The notes under the pieces were generated by a model. It was not told the origin of the DNA. It did not search any database and worked only from the letters and a program-made list of their open reading frames with translations. The position numbers and the translations under genes were made by a program. Shown here piece by piece: positions 6,721 through 13,422 of a DNA stretch of 19,340 nt (positions are counted from its first letter, which is position 1; every line of letters begins with the position of its first letter). This stretch comes from CBDUXZ01 sp965371325 [NCBI: uncultured bacterium] (GTDB lineage Bacteria; JAUYMQ01): contig CBDUXZ010000001.1 in the NCBI GenBank assembly GCA_965371325.1, positions 1 through 19,340 on the forward strand, in the 5' to 3' direction.

Positions 6721-7812
6721 CTACTCGCTCGCCGGAAGGGGCACAAGGAAAGAAAGGAAAGCCTGACCCCCCAGGAGGCGCCGCAGGCGGGCCCACTGGT
6801 TGGCGTGGGCGATGGCGATGGCGAGCTCCAGGATGCCCCTGTCGTCGTAGCCCTCCCGGTGGAGCGCGTTGATCATCGCTTCGCTGCTCCGGTACGCGTA
6901 TCGCGTGCCGACGAAGGCGAATGCCTCCACGGGATCTTCCGGCCGCGCGTGCAGCCCCTCCGCTTCCTCCGCCGTGGCCGGAAGCGCATCCTCGACGGCG
7001 CGATCAATGCGCGCAAGGACCGCCGCGTCCAGGTTTGAGCTCTCCCGCTCCTCCAGCATGATCTGTATTGCCTCGACGAGCGTGGGGCGGTTGCGGAGCG
7101 CCTCGAGATCGTCTTTCAGCGCCCTTCCTACCACCCGTTCGAATACGGGAGCAACTCCCTCGAGCGCTTCGTCATAACTTTTATCGTAGGGGCGCGTCGA
7201 CAGATCCATCGCCTTACGGAAGAGCAGGGCCGCGCCCTTCCCCGCGAACTGCCTCAAGGGCTCGAAGCGCCGCAGCCCTTCGGGGAGCCCCTCGGGATCG
7301 ACGTCGAGCAGATCCGCGACGCGGTTCACGAAATGAAATCCCGCCACAACGAGGGCGTAGTCGAGTGCCGAGTCCCCGACAAGAGCCCGCAGCGCGTCGA
7401 GGTCACCCGTTGAAAGCAGTTTTGGCTGCGCCTGCGCTTTGCGGGCAAGCGCGGTCAGCGCCAGCTCGAGCGGCGTGGCGTTGCTTGCCTCCCCCTCCAG
7501 CAGCTTGTCGGCGCGGGATGCCTTTCCCCCCGCCGCTTCCATCATGGCCTCGTGGGCGTCGGTGCAGTAGTGGCAGTCGTTCAGGCGCGATACGAGCGAT
7601 GCGAGCAGTTCGCGCGTCGTGCGCGGCTCGTCTCCCGACCAGCTCGATAACTCCCAGAGCCGGATCATGCGCCGCATCGATTCGGGCTTGAGGCTGAAGA
7701 TCCGGATCACGTTCGGGATCAGTTTTGTCTCCGCCATCTCGCCCATGTATCGGTAGACTGCGGCGGTCTCGCCGGTTGCCTTGCGGGGAGAAACGACTTC
7801 GATGAATGCCAT
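6721..7812 (-). CDS. AhpD-like (carboxymuconolactone decarboxylase family) protein with degenerate second half
   Basis: A 363-residue protein whose first half is an AhpD/CMD-type all-helical domain with the redox motif Cys80-His-Tyr-Cys83 and His87 (DCHYCTDAHEAM), as in peroxidase-type alkylhydroperoxidase proteins. It is followed by the typical helix LDYALVVAGFHFVNRVADLL. The second half appears to repeat the fold: RYAYRSSEAMINALHREG (about 315-332) and GILELAIAIAHANQWARLRRLL align with these two blocks but lack both cysteines. Single-domain members are about 150-200 residues, so this looks like a fused tandem with an inactive C-terminal copy. The start is the ATG at 7812 with AAGGAG upstream, although the frame is open to 8040 inside tetR. 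It is the last gene of the minus-strand set, 79 bp behind tetR. Likely role: thiol-dependent peroxide or electrophile handling. Confidence 0.8.
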   Translation of the reverse strand: MAFIEVVSPRKATGETAAVYRYMGEMAETKLIPNVIRIFSLKPESMRRMIRLWELSSWSGDEPRTTRELLASLVSRLNDCHYCTDAHEAMMEAAGGKASRADKLLEGEASNATPLELALTALARKAQAQPKLLSTGDLDALRALVGDSALDYALVVAGFHFVNRVADLLDVDPEGLPEGLRRFEPLRQFAGKGAALLFRKAMDLSTRPYDKSYDEALEGVAPVFERVVGRALKDDLEALRNRPTLVEAIQIMLEERESSNLDAAVLARIDRAVEDALPATAEEAEGLHARPEDPVEAFAFVGTRYAYRSSEAMINALHREGYDDRGILELAIAIAHANQWARLRRLLGGQAFLSFLVPLPASE

Positions 7813-7852
7813 GGCGATCTCCTTGCTCTTATTTATTTCCGCCCTGTATCTC

Positions 7853-7870
7853 CGATGCCGCATGGCGTCG
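7853..7870. other. Small inverted repeat between tetR and the AhpD-like gene
   Basis: Arms CGATGCC and GGCGTCG (one G-T pair) around a GCAT loop lie in the 79-bp gap between the two genes. No T-run follows, so it is not a clear terminator. It could be an intercistronic hairpin. Confidence 0.3.
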
Positions 7871-7891
7871 GGCGTTGCGAATCCCGGGTGA

Positions 7892-8527
7892 TTAATCGAA
7901 CTGTCGAACGGGATAACCCAGGTAGGCGGAGAGGCAGGCCGTGACCTCCTGGATGTAAAGCGCCTCGTCCTCGCCCTTTCTGCGCAGGAAACACTCCCGG
8001 AGCGCGGACTCCACGAGGCCGTACTGGACAGCCGCCGCAACGCGCGTGTTCATGGGGGCTATCAGTCCCCGGCGGACCCCGTCCTCGAGCTGGACCTCGA
8101 TGGCGGCGATCATTTGCGTCCGGTTTGCTTCCAGCGCGGGAGCGCCTTCCGTGGGCTCGGAGGCCAGCAGAAAGGCCGCCAGCGGCCCCCCGCTGTTTCG
8201 CACATAGTCGAAGATGCTGCGGACCATCGTCCCCATGTCGCGGGGATCGATGCGCTGATCAAGGTCGCCGAAGGCCGCCTCGACGAGCCCTCTCCCGTAT
8301 TGATCTCCCACGGCGACAAGCAGCCCCTGCTTCGACCCGAACTGGTGGTAGAGGGTGCCTTCCGCTACGCCGGCTGCCTTCGCCACGCGGTCCATGCGGG
8401 CGCCCCGGAACCCCCGGCGGGCGAACTCCCGCGCGCCCGCCTTGAGGATCCGCGTACGGCGGCCCTCGGGATCCTGACGCCAGGTGCGGCGTCGCGTGTG
8501 AGGCTTCGTGGACGTTGCGCCGCTCAT
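7892..8527 (-). CDS. TetR-family transcriptional regulator
   Basis: A 211-residue repressor-type protein. The N-terminal TetR DNA-binding domain is clear: RILKAGAREFARRGFRGARMDRVAKAAGVAEGTLYHQFGSKQGLL (about 26-71), with the helix-turn-helix ending in GTLYHQFGSK. The rest is the variable helical ligand-binding domain. The ATG at 8527 overlaps the stop codon of the iron-sulfur/SCP2 gene as ATGA, with GGAG 6 nt upstream, so it is translationally coupled to an enzyme of the set it probably controls. Likely target: the two palindromes at 11852-11904 in front of the operon, giving negative autoregulation. Its ligand is probably a substrate or CoA ester of the pathway. The DNA-binding role is certain; target and ligand are inferred. 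Confidence 0.93.
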   Translation of the reverse strand: MSGATSTKPHTRRRTWRQDPEGRRTRILKAGAREFARRGFRGARMDRVAKAAGVAEGTLYHQFGSKQGLLVAVGDQYGRGLVEAAFGDLDQRIDPRDMGTMVRSIFDYVRNSGGPLAAFLLASEPTEGAPALEANRTQMIAAIEVQLEDGVRRGLIAPMNTRVAAAVQYGLVESALRECFLRRKGEDEALYIQEVTACLSAYLGYPVRQFD

Positions 8528-10185
8528 GAAGCGCTCCGCTTCGCGCGGTCTGTGAGGAGGCGCTTTATCGCCCGCTTCGCATACCAGGCGGCGCGATGGA
8601 AAAGAGAGCTACCGGGGGTATTGGCGAGTATGGCGGGGAAGGTGAGGAAGAGCTTCCTGTTCCCCGAGAGCTTGATCCGTCCGAGCAGGAGCTGAACAAC
8701 TGCGCTCGTCTCCTCCCGGTGAACCGCCAGGAAGAGTTCTCCCGGACACCGGACCGTCAGATCCGGGTTTTCGATCTCGCCCGGATAGACCTGGCACTGC
8801 CGGTTGGCGACGCGCATGACCCATCGTCCGCCCCCCTCGCCTGTAAAATCATACTGGCAGGTAAAGTCGAGGCCCGCCGCCTCCGTGCCCCGGAAGTAGT
8901 GGGGCATGTTGCGCATCATCGAATCGATGTTCGAGACGCGAATCCGCTCGAGCTCGACGAGGCGAACGACGGGGTGGCCGGGCCTTCGTCGCTCTGGGGG
9001 CGTGCGCCATTCGCCGGGCGGGATGTTGTGCTTCTCCCGGGCGCTCGGCGTGTCGATGACGAATTGCTGATCGGCCTCCCGCCGCGCCTGGTTCAAAGGC
9101 TTCAGCTGCGTATCAAGAACCTTCCGCCGCCCTTCCTTGCTTCCCTGAAAGATCTTCTCGATGTCGGCGGGGCAGACGGAAACACAGTTGAAACAGCGAT
9201 ACTCCACCCGGAAAGCGAGTGACTGCCAGAGCGATGCAATCTCGGCGTCGGTCCAGCGCTTCTCGAACCTCTTCGGATTCGCCGCGCCCAGATCCCGTAC
9301 GAGATCCATGAACCCGGGAATGGAATCGCGATAGGTGTGGTTGTAGCAGGCGAAGAAATCGAACTCACCGTCGCTCTTGATGGCGTCGGTCGGGCATCCC
9401 GCGACGCAGAGGTTGCATTTCAGGCACGGGTTCCACGCGATCGGCGTGTCCATCTGCTCGCTTGGAAAATCGAGGTTTGTGATGACGGTGTCGATGAGGC
9501 AGTAGGCGCCGAATTTCCGGTGCAGGAAGTTTCGGCTGAGCCCGATGACGCCGAGGCCGGCCGCCTGGGCGACGAGCCTGTGGCTGAGGGGCCAGATCTT
9601 GTCGGCCCAGCGCTGCGAAACTTCCTGGGGCCAGCCGATGGTTGTCGTGAGCCCCGCCCCGCCGAGGGATTCGAGGATGTCGACCGTCTTGCGGCCCATT
9701 TCGAAAACCCGCTCCTCGCAGGTGTAGAGTTCGTGATTGGCCGACGGCAGGTAACGCGACTGCATCGCCGCCTGGTTCTCTTTTCCAATCAGGCAGACGA
9801 GTGTTTTCGCGTGGGGATAGATGTAGAGAATTTCGTCGCGCTCGTGGGCGAGCGCAGGGTCATCGACGGAGATGATGCCCACGTCGTCGGCAAAGGTGGC
9901 GATTTTCCGCTTGAACTCCTCCGCCGAAATCGGCGAGACGACGTGGCGCGGCGTGACGTGGTGATCATCGATGGCGTCGATGTCGACAAAGGGCCAGCGC
10001 ATCTCCGTGCGCCGGGGGAGCTTTAGCGCCTTCGGCCTCCCCGGTGCGGGGAAGGGGAACTTCCAGTCCTTTGAAGAGTTCCGGTGTCCGTGGGGTGTTG
10101 CCGGGCCCACGTCGCTCTCCGGCCCGGGCTCACCCTCACGGCCCTTTCGCTCGTACCGACCTTCTACGCGTGCGCGTGTCGCCAT
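8524..10185 (-). CDS. QueG/RdhA-like iron-sulfur protein with C-terminal SCP2-like domain
   Basis: A 553-residue protein with an unusual domain order. Residues 1-60 are a charged, Pro/Arg-rich extension. Residues about 65-250 resemble the cobalamin-binding part of epoxyqueuosine reductase and reductive dehalogenases, including AGLGVIGLSRNFLHRKFGAYCL (209-230). A 2[4Fe-4S] module follows: Cys254, 257, 260, 264 (CLKCNLCVAGCP), then Cys280, then Cys331, 334, 338 (CFNCVSVCP), which is the QueG arrangement. Residues about 420-525 look like a sterol-carrier SCP2 domain (RWVMRVANRQCQVYPGE, PDLTVRCPGELFLAVH). No twin-arginine signal is seen, so it is probably cytoplasmic. The ATG at 10185 has GGGAG 6 nt upstream and lies 13 bp after the oxidoreductase stop; the next in-frame ATG (10002) has a poorly placed site. 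The combination suggests a reductase acting on a lipid held by the SCP2 domain. Substrate and bound corrinoid are not shown by the sequence. Confidence 0.82.
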   Translation of the reverse strand: MATRARVEGRYERKGREGEPGPESDVGPATPHGHRNSSKDWKFPFPAPGRPKALKLPRRTEMRWPFVDIDAIDDHHVTPRHVVSPISAEEFKRKIATFADDVGIISVDDPALAHERDEILYIYPHAKTLVCLIGKENQAAMQSRYLPSANHELYTCEERVFEMGRKTVDILESLGGAGLTTTIGWPQEVSQRWADKIWPLSHRLVAQAAGLGVIGLSRNFLHRKFGAYCLIDTVITNLDFPSEQMDTPIAWNPCLKCNLCVAGCPTDAIKSDGEFDFFACYNHTYRDSIPGFMDLVRDLGAANPKRFEKRWTDAEIASLWQSLAFRVEYRCFNCVSVCPADIEKIFQGSKEGRRKVLDTQLKPLNQARREADQQFVIDTPSAREKHNIPPGEWRTPPERRRPGHPVVRLVELERIRVSNIDSMMRNMPHYFRGTEAAGLDFTCQYDFTGEGGGRWVMRVANRQCQVYPGEIENPDLTVRCPGELFLAVHREETSAVVQLLLGRIKLSGNRKLFLTFPAILANTPGSSLFHRAAWYAKRAIKRLLTDRAKRSAS

Positions 10186-10198
10186 GGCGTACTCCCAT

Positions 10199-11797
10199 TC
10201 ATTTGCGTTTTCTGGTGCGTTTCTTGGCGGCGGTCATGATGGCCGTCATGATTCTGAAAAACCCGAAGGGACCCATGACGGCGCTCGCAGCCGCCAGCCC
10301 ACCCATGGTTGCCCCCACCAGCCCGTGGAAGTAGACATCCGAGCCTGCCAGGTAGAGGTTCTTCACGGGTGTGCGAACGCCGAGCCACTTTTGCCGAAAA
10401 CGCTCCGGGGTCCCCGCCAGGCCGTAGATCGCGCCTTCGGGGCTCCGCATGAAATGCTCGACGCTGAGCGGCGTTGAGACTTCCTGGTATTCGACGAGAT
10501 CGCCGAAGCCGGGAAACTTTTTCTCGACCAGCCCCAGAAGGCCCGCGGCAATGCGATCCTTCAGGGCGCCGTACTCCTTGCCCCGGTCCATCCAGGGACG
10601 ATCGGCCCAGCGCTTGAAGGCGCCGTAGTCCGTTATCGCCACGATCTCCGCCGTATGGATGCTCGCCTTCGGGTCTTTCAGGGAGGGGAAGGAGAGATAG
10701 CAGGCGACGGGGTTCCCCGAAAAGGCGCTTTCGCTCTCCCGATCGCCGTCGTGATCGTAGCTGTCGGCGATCCAGTAGTTCTCCCCCCGGAAACCGAGGC
10801 GCGCGGGGCTCTCCTTGAAGCTCACGTAGAGCGAGACCGCGCTGTTGCCCGGCAAGAGCGTGTTCAGCTTGTCGAGGAAGGGCGCCGCCGTCTCCCGCGG
10901 AATGAGCTTCGCGTAGGTGGTGTGGGCGCCGGCGCCGGAGATCACCACCGGGGCGAAGTAAGTATCGGTGAGGTCCCGGCCCCCCTTCCGGTGGACGACT
11001 TCCACCCCCTTAGCGGCGCCGTTCTCGACGAGCACGCGGGTGACGCGGTGGCGCGTGAGGCACTTTCCGCCCTGCTTCTCGATGACGGGCATGATGTTCG
11101 AGGCGATCGCATGGGCGCCGCCGACCGGGTAGTAGCCGCCCCGCAGATAGTGATCGACGATGATCGCGTGGGAGAGGAACGCGCTCCTGTCGGGTGGCAT
11201 GCCGTGGTCTTTCCATTGCGAGACGAGCGTGGCCTTGAGCTTCGGATCGCGAAAATGTTCATCGAGGTAGTCTTTGGTGATGGTCAGGGCGAGCCGTTTC
11301 CCGGCGCCGCCGGGGCCGAGCAGGAGATCGCGAAGCGGGAAGGGGAGGGTGTCGCCGACGAAGCGGCGGCGGCCCCAGCCGACCGCCTTCCCGATGTCCC
11401 GGAAGTATCGTTCAATTGCGGCCTCTTCGTCAGGGAAGCGGCTGATGAGATCTCTTTTGAAACGTGCCGGCTCACCGTGGAGCTCGAAGGTGAAGTCCGG
11501 GTACACGAAGCGCTCGAAGGGCTCGTTCATCCGCGTCCACTGGATCCCGCCGTCGCTGATGAAGTCCATGATGGCGCGGGGATCGCGCCCCTCGCCCATG
11601 TCGCCGATGTAGTGGATGCCCACGTCCCAGGTGAGGTTCCCTGGACGCTTGAACTCGTGGGTGAAGCCGCCGGCGACATAGTGCTGCTCGAGCAGGAGAA
11701 CGCGCTTGCGCCCCAGCTTCGCAAGGACGCTGGCGGCCGTGAGTGCGCCGATTCCCGAGCCAATCATGATCGCGTCGTAATGGTTGTTCTGGGTCAT
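10199..11797 (-). CDS. FAD-dependent oxidoreductase of the phytoene desaturase / retinol saturase (CrtISO) type
   Basis: A 532-residue flavoprotein. The N-terminus has the dinucleotide-binding motif AIMIGSGIGALTAASVLAKLG (about 9-29), the ribose-binding Glu37 (LLLEQH) and VAGGFTHEF, as in CrtI, carotenoid isomerase and retinol saturase. The C-terminal FAD motif NLYLAGSDVYFHGLVGATMGG (about 480-500) is also present. A hydrophobic stretch and a strongly basic tail (AAKKRTRKRK) end the protein, suggesting peripheral membrane attachment. Relatives saturate, desaturate or isomerise double bonds in carotenoids and other polyprenoid or lipid substrates. The ATG at 11797 is preceded by GAGG. It heads the minus-strand set behind two putative operator/promoter units, and the iron-sulfur/SCP2 gene follows after 13 bp. 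No carotenoid synthesis genes are nearby, so the substrate is open. Confidence 0.9.
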   Translation of the reverse strand: MTQNNHYDAIMIGSGIGALTAASVLAKLGRKRVLLLEQHYVAGGFTHEFKRPGNLTWDVGIHYIGDMGEGRDPRAIMDFISDGGIQWTRMNEPFERFVYPDFTFELHGEPARFKRDLISRFPDEEAAIERYFRDIGKAVGWGRRRFVGDTLPFPLRDLLLGPGGAGKRLALTITKDYLDEHFRDPKLKATLVSQWKDHGMPPDRSAFLSHAIIVDHYLRGGYYPVGGAHAIASNIMPVIEKQGGKCLTRHRVTRVLVENGAAKGVEVVHRKGGRDLTDTYFAPVVISGAGAHTTYAKLIPRETAAPFLDKLNTLLPGNSAVSLYVSFKESPARLGFRGENYWIADSYDHDGDRESESAFSGNPVACYLSFPSLKDPKASIHTAEIVAITDYGAFKRWADRPWMDRGKEYGALKDRIAAGLLGLVEKKFPGFGDLVEYQEVSTPLSVEHFMRSPEGAIYGLAGTPERFRQKWLGVRTPVKNLYLAGSDVYFHGLVGATMGGLAAASAVMGPFGFFRIMTAIMTAAKKRTRKRK

Positions 11798-11848
11798 CGC
11801 TTCGATCCTCGGGCCCGAACACCGCCCGGTTCCGCGGCCCTGGCAGGG

Positions 11849-11877
11849 CTCTTAATTGAGCCTGTCTCAAATGTGAA
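11849..11877 (-). promoter_or_regulatory. Candidate promoter 1 with operator in spacer
   Basis: On the minus strand TTCACA (11877-11872, five of six matches to TTGACA) and TAAGAG (11854-11849, weak) are 17 bp apart. The spacer holds the palindrome TTGAG-N5-CTCAA. It lies about 50 bp before the oxidoreductase start. A repressor bound here would exclude RNA polymerase. Confidence 0.45.
11852..11872. repeat. Direct repeat copy 1 containing palindrome TTGAG-N5-CTCAA
   Basis: A 21-bp sequence identical to 11884-11904, 32 bp away start to start, about three helical turns. The 5-5-5 palindrome core (11856-11870) has the size of TetR-family operators. The likely binder is the TetR protein encoded at 7892-8527. 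Confidence 0.8.
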
Positions 11878-11880
11878 GCG

Positions 11881-11909
11881 AGTTTAATTGAGCCTGTCTC
11901 AAATTGCAA
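11881..11909 (-). promoter_or_regulatory. Candidate promoter 2 with operator in spacer
   Basis: On the minus strand TTGCAA (11909-11904) and TAAACT (11886-11881) are separated by 17 bp. The second copy of the palindrome fills the spacer, as in candidate promoter 1. Either promoter could start transcription of the oxidoreductase, iron-sulfur/SCP2, tetR and AhpD-like genes. Confidence 0.5.
11884..11904. repeat. Direct repeat copy 2 containing palindrome TTGAG-N5-CTCAA
   Basis: The second exact copy of the 21-bp element, with palindrome core at 11888-11902. Two identical sites on the same DNA face suggest cooperative binding by two repressor dimers. Confidence 0.8.
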
Positions 11910-11947
11910 GACGGTTTTCCCTGTAAACGGGCGATAAATTCGGGGCC

Positions 11948-11961
11948 CGTGCGAGCGCACG
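11948..11961. other. GC hairpin downstream of the CoA-transferase gene
   Basis: CGTGCG and CGCACG flank AG, forming a small strong hairpin between the CoA-transferase stop (11998) and the promoters at 11849-11909. A perfect palindrome ATTCATGAAT (11976-11985) lies beside it. There is no run of T directly after it, so a role in transcription ending is possible but unproven. Confidence 0.35.
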
Positions 11962-11997
11962 AATTCCCTGAATTCATTCATGAATTTAGAGTGGGCC

Positions 11998-13197
11998 CTA
12001 AGCTACGGTTCCCCTTTCGCGCATGGACGCGATGGCCTCCCCGCCGTAACCGAGTTCGGCGAGAATGCTGTCAGTGTGCTCGCCCGGCATGGGCGCGGGG
12101 CCCTGGGGGCTGGCGGGGGTGGCGGAGAAACGAGGCGCGGGGAGGGCCTCACGCAGGGGGCCGGCGGTCGGGTGCTGGGTTTCGCGAAGCGAGGCGTTCG
12201 CCTGGACCTGCGGGTGGGTGTGCACGTCGTCGAGGGGCACGATGAGCGCGTGCGGCACGTCGTGTTGCTCGTACAGCGCGCACCACTCGGCCGTTGTCTT
12301 GGAGGCAATCATTTCCGTGACGAGTTTGAGCAACTCCTTCGTGTGGCTCATCCGGCCGAAGATCGAGCTGAAACGAGGATCGTCGATCAGATCCTGTCTG
12401 TCGGCCGCGCGGCAGGCATTGATCCACTGCTCGTCCGTCAGCGCCGAGATCGTCATGGCGCCGTCGGCCGTCGCGTAGACGCGGTAGATGGTGGAGAAGG
12501 GCGGAATGCGCATGACATCTTCCCCCAGGAAAGTATGGTTCATCATGCCGTCGGGCCACAGGAACGCGAGCGCCACGTCGAGCATGGCGATGCGCACATG
12601 CTGCCCGCCACGGCGGCGCTCCCGCGCCAGAAGAGCTGCCGTAACGGCCTGCGCCGCGGTGTACGCCGTCGCCTTGTCGAGGGAAAGGTTGCGCACCAGC
12701 TCGGGCTCCCCGGTCTCGGGGTTTGCCTGGACCGAGGCCATGCCGCTGATGGCCTGGACGATGTTGTCGTACACCGGGCGCTTGGACATGGGTCCCGTGT
12801 CGCCGAAGCCGGATATCGACAGATAGATGATGTCCGGCGAAATGGCCTGCACGGCTTCGTATCCGAATCCCATCCGTTCCGCGACACCCGGTCGGAAATT
12901 CTGGATGAAGACGTCGGCGCCATCGCAGAGCTTGCGAAGAATCCCCTTCCCCTCATCGGTACGGAGATCCAGTGTCATTGTGCGTTTGCTGCGGTTCATG
13001 TTCACGAAAGTCGAGGACACCCCCCCGCTAATCGCGCCGAACATCCGCATCGGATCTCCCATACCGGGCGCTTCAACCTTGATGACGTCCGCTCCCTGGT
13101 CTCCCAGAATCATCGTCGCCAGCGGCCCGCTGATCATCGCGGTCAGATCGACAATGCGTATGCCCGCAAGCGGGCCCGAATGATGGGTGGTCGTCAT
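11998..13197 (-). CDS. Class III CoA-transferase (CaiB/BaiF family)
   Basis: A 399-residue enzyme of the formyl-CoA/carnitine CoA-transferase family, which moves CoA between carboxylic acids through an aspartyl-CoA thioester. The N-terminus GIRIVDLTAMISGPLATMILGDQGADVIKVE is the family signature. The catalytic Asp is probably Asp174 in NLSLDKATAY. SISGFGDTGPMSKRPVYDNIVQAISG (about 127-152) and the GRGGQHVRIAMLD-type segment (about 198-208) also fit. Length is normal. The ATG at 13197 has GGAGGAGG 5 nt upstream. It is divergent from the amidase gene and ends about 200 bp before the oxidoreductase start, separated by the operator region, so it is probably a separate transcript. It would activate an acid for acyl-CoA degradation. 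Acid specificity cannot be read. Confidence 0.92.
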   Translation of the reverse strand: MTTTHHSGPLAGIRIVDLTAMISGPLATMILGDQGADVIKVEAPGMGDPMRMFGAISGGVSSTFVNMNRSKRTMTLDLRTDEGKGILRKLCDGADVFIQNFRPGVAERMGFGYEAVQAISPDIIYLSISGFGDTGPMSKRPVYDNIVQAISGMASVQANPETGEPELVRNLSLDKATAYTAAQAVTAALLARERRRGGQHVRIAMLDVALAFLWPDGMMNHTFLGEDVMRIPPFSTIYRVYATADGAMTISALTDEQWINACRAADRQDLIDDPRFSSIFGRMSHTKELLKLVTEMIASKTTAEWCALYEQHDVPHALIVPLDDVHTHPQVQANASLRETQHPTAGPLREALPAPRFSATPASPQGPAPMPGEHTDSILAELGYGGEAIASMRERGTVA

Positions 13198-13317
13198 GGC
13201 TTCCTCCTCCAGGGCTGGTTGCTCATCCTAGGTTGACGCGTCGGTGCTTGGCAAGGCGGGGGATGGCCGCGCGTCGCGAGGTCTTGCCGCAACCCTGCCA
13301 TCTCCTCGTGAGGCTTT

Positions 13318-13346
13318 TTGACCTCCATGAGGGGATGTCGTAAGAC
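13318..13346 (+). promoter_or_regulatory. Candidate promoter of the amidase gene
   Basis: TTGACC (13318-13323, five of six matches to the -35 consensus) and TAAGAC (13341-13346, weak -10) are 17 bp apart, about 75 bp before the amidase start in the 225-bp divergent gap. The segment also holds two similar short dyads, CCTCGTGAGG and CCTCCATGAGG. Confidence 0.3.
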
Positions 13347-13422
13347 ATACGGAAGCGATCAGCATCGAAATTCAGCCGGTCCTACCGCTGTGCCTACAAT
13401 CCTGATTGAAGGAGCTGTCGAC

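Noticed and set aside
10655-11887. Long 410-residue open frame on the plus strand
   Set aside because: It is antisense to the flavoprotein gene, has no domain motif, and arises from high-GC codon structure.
11980-13236. Long 418-residue open frame on the plus strand
   Set aside because: It is the complement of the CoA-transferase gene, which has clear family motifs and a ribosome site.
13300-13320. Rho-independent terminator (CCTCGTGAGG followed by T-run)
   Set aside because: The stem is only 3-4 bp with almost no loop, and it lies in a divergent promoter gap where no transcript would end.
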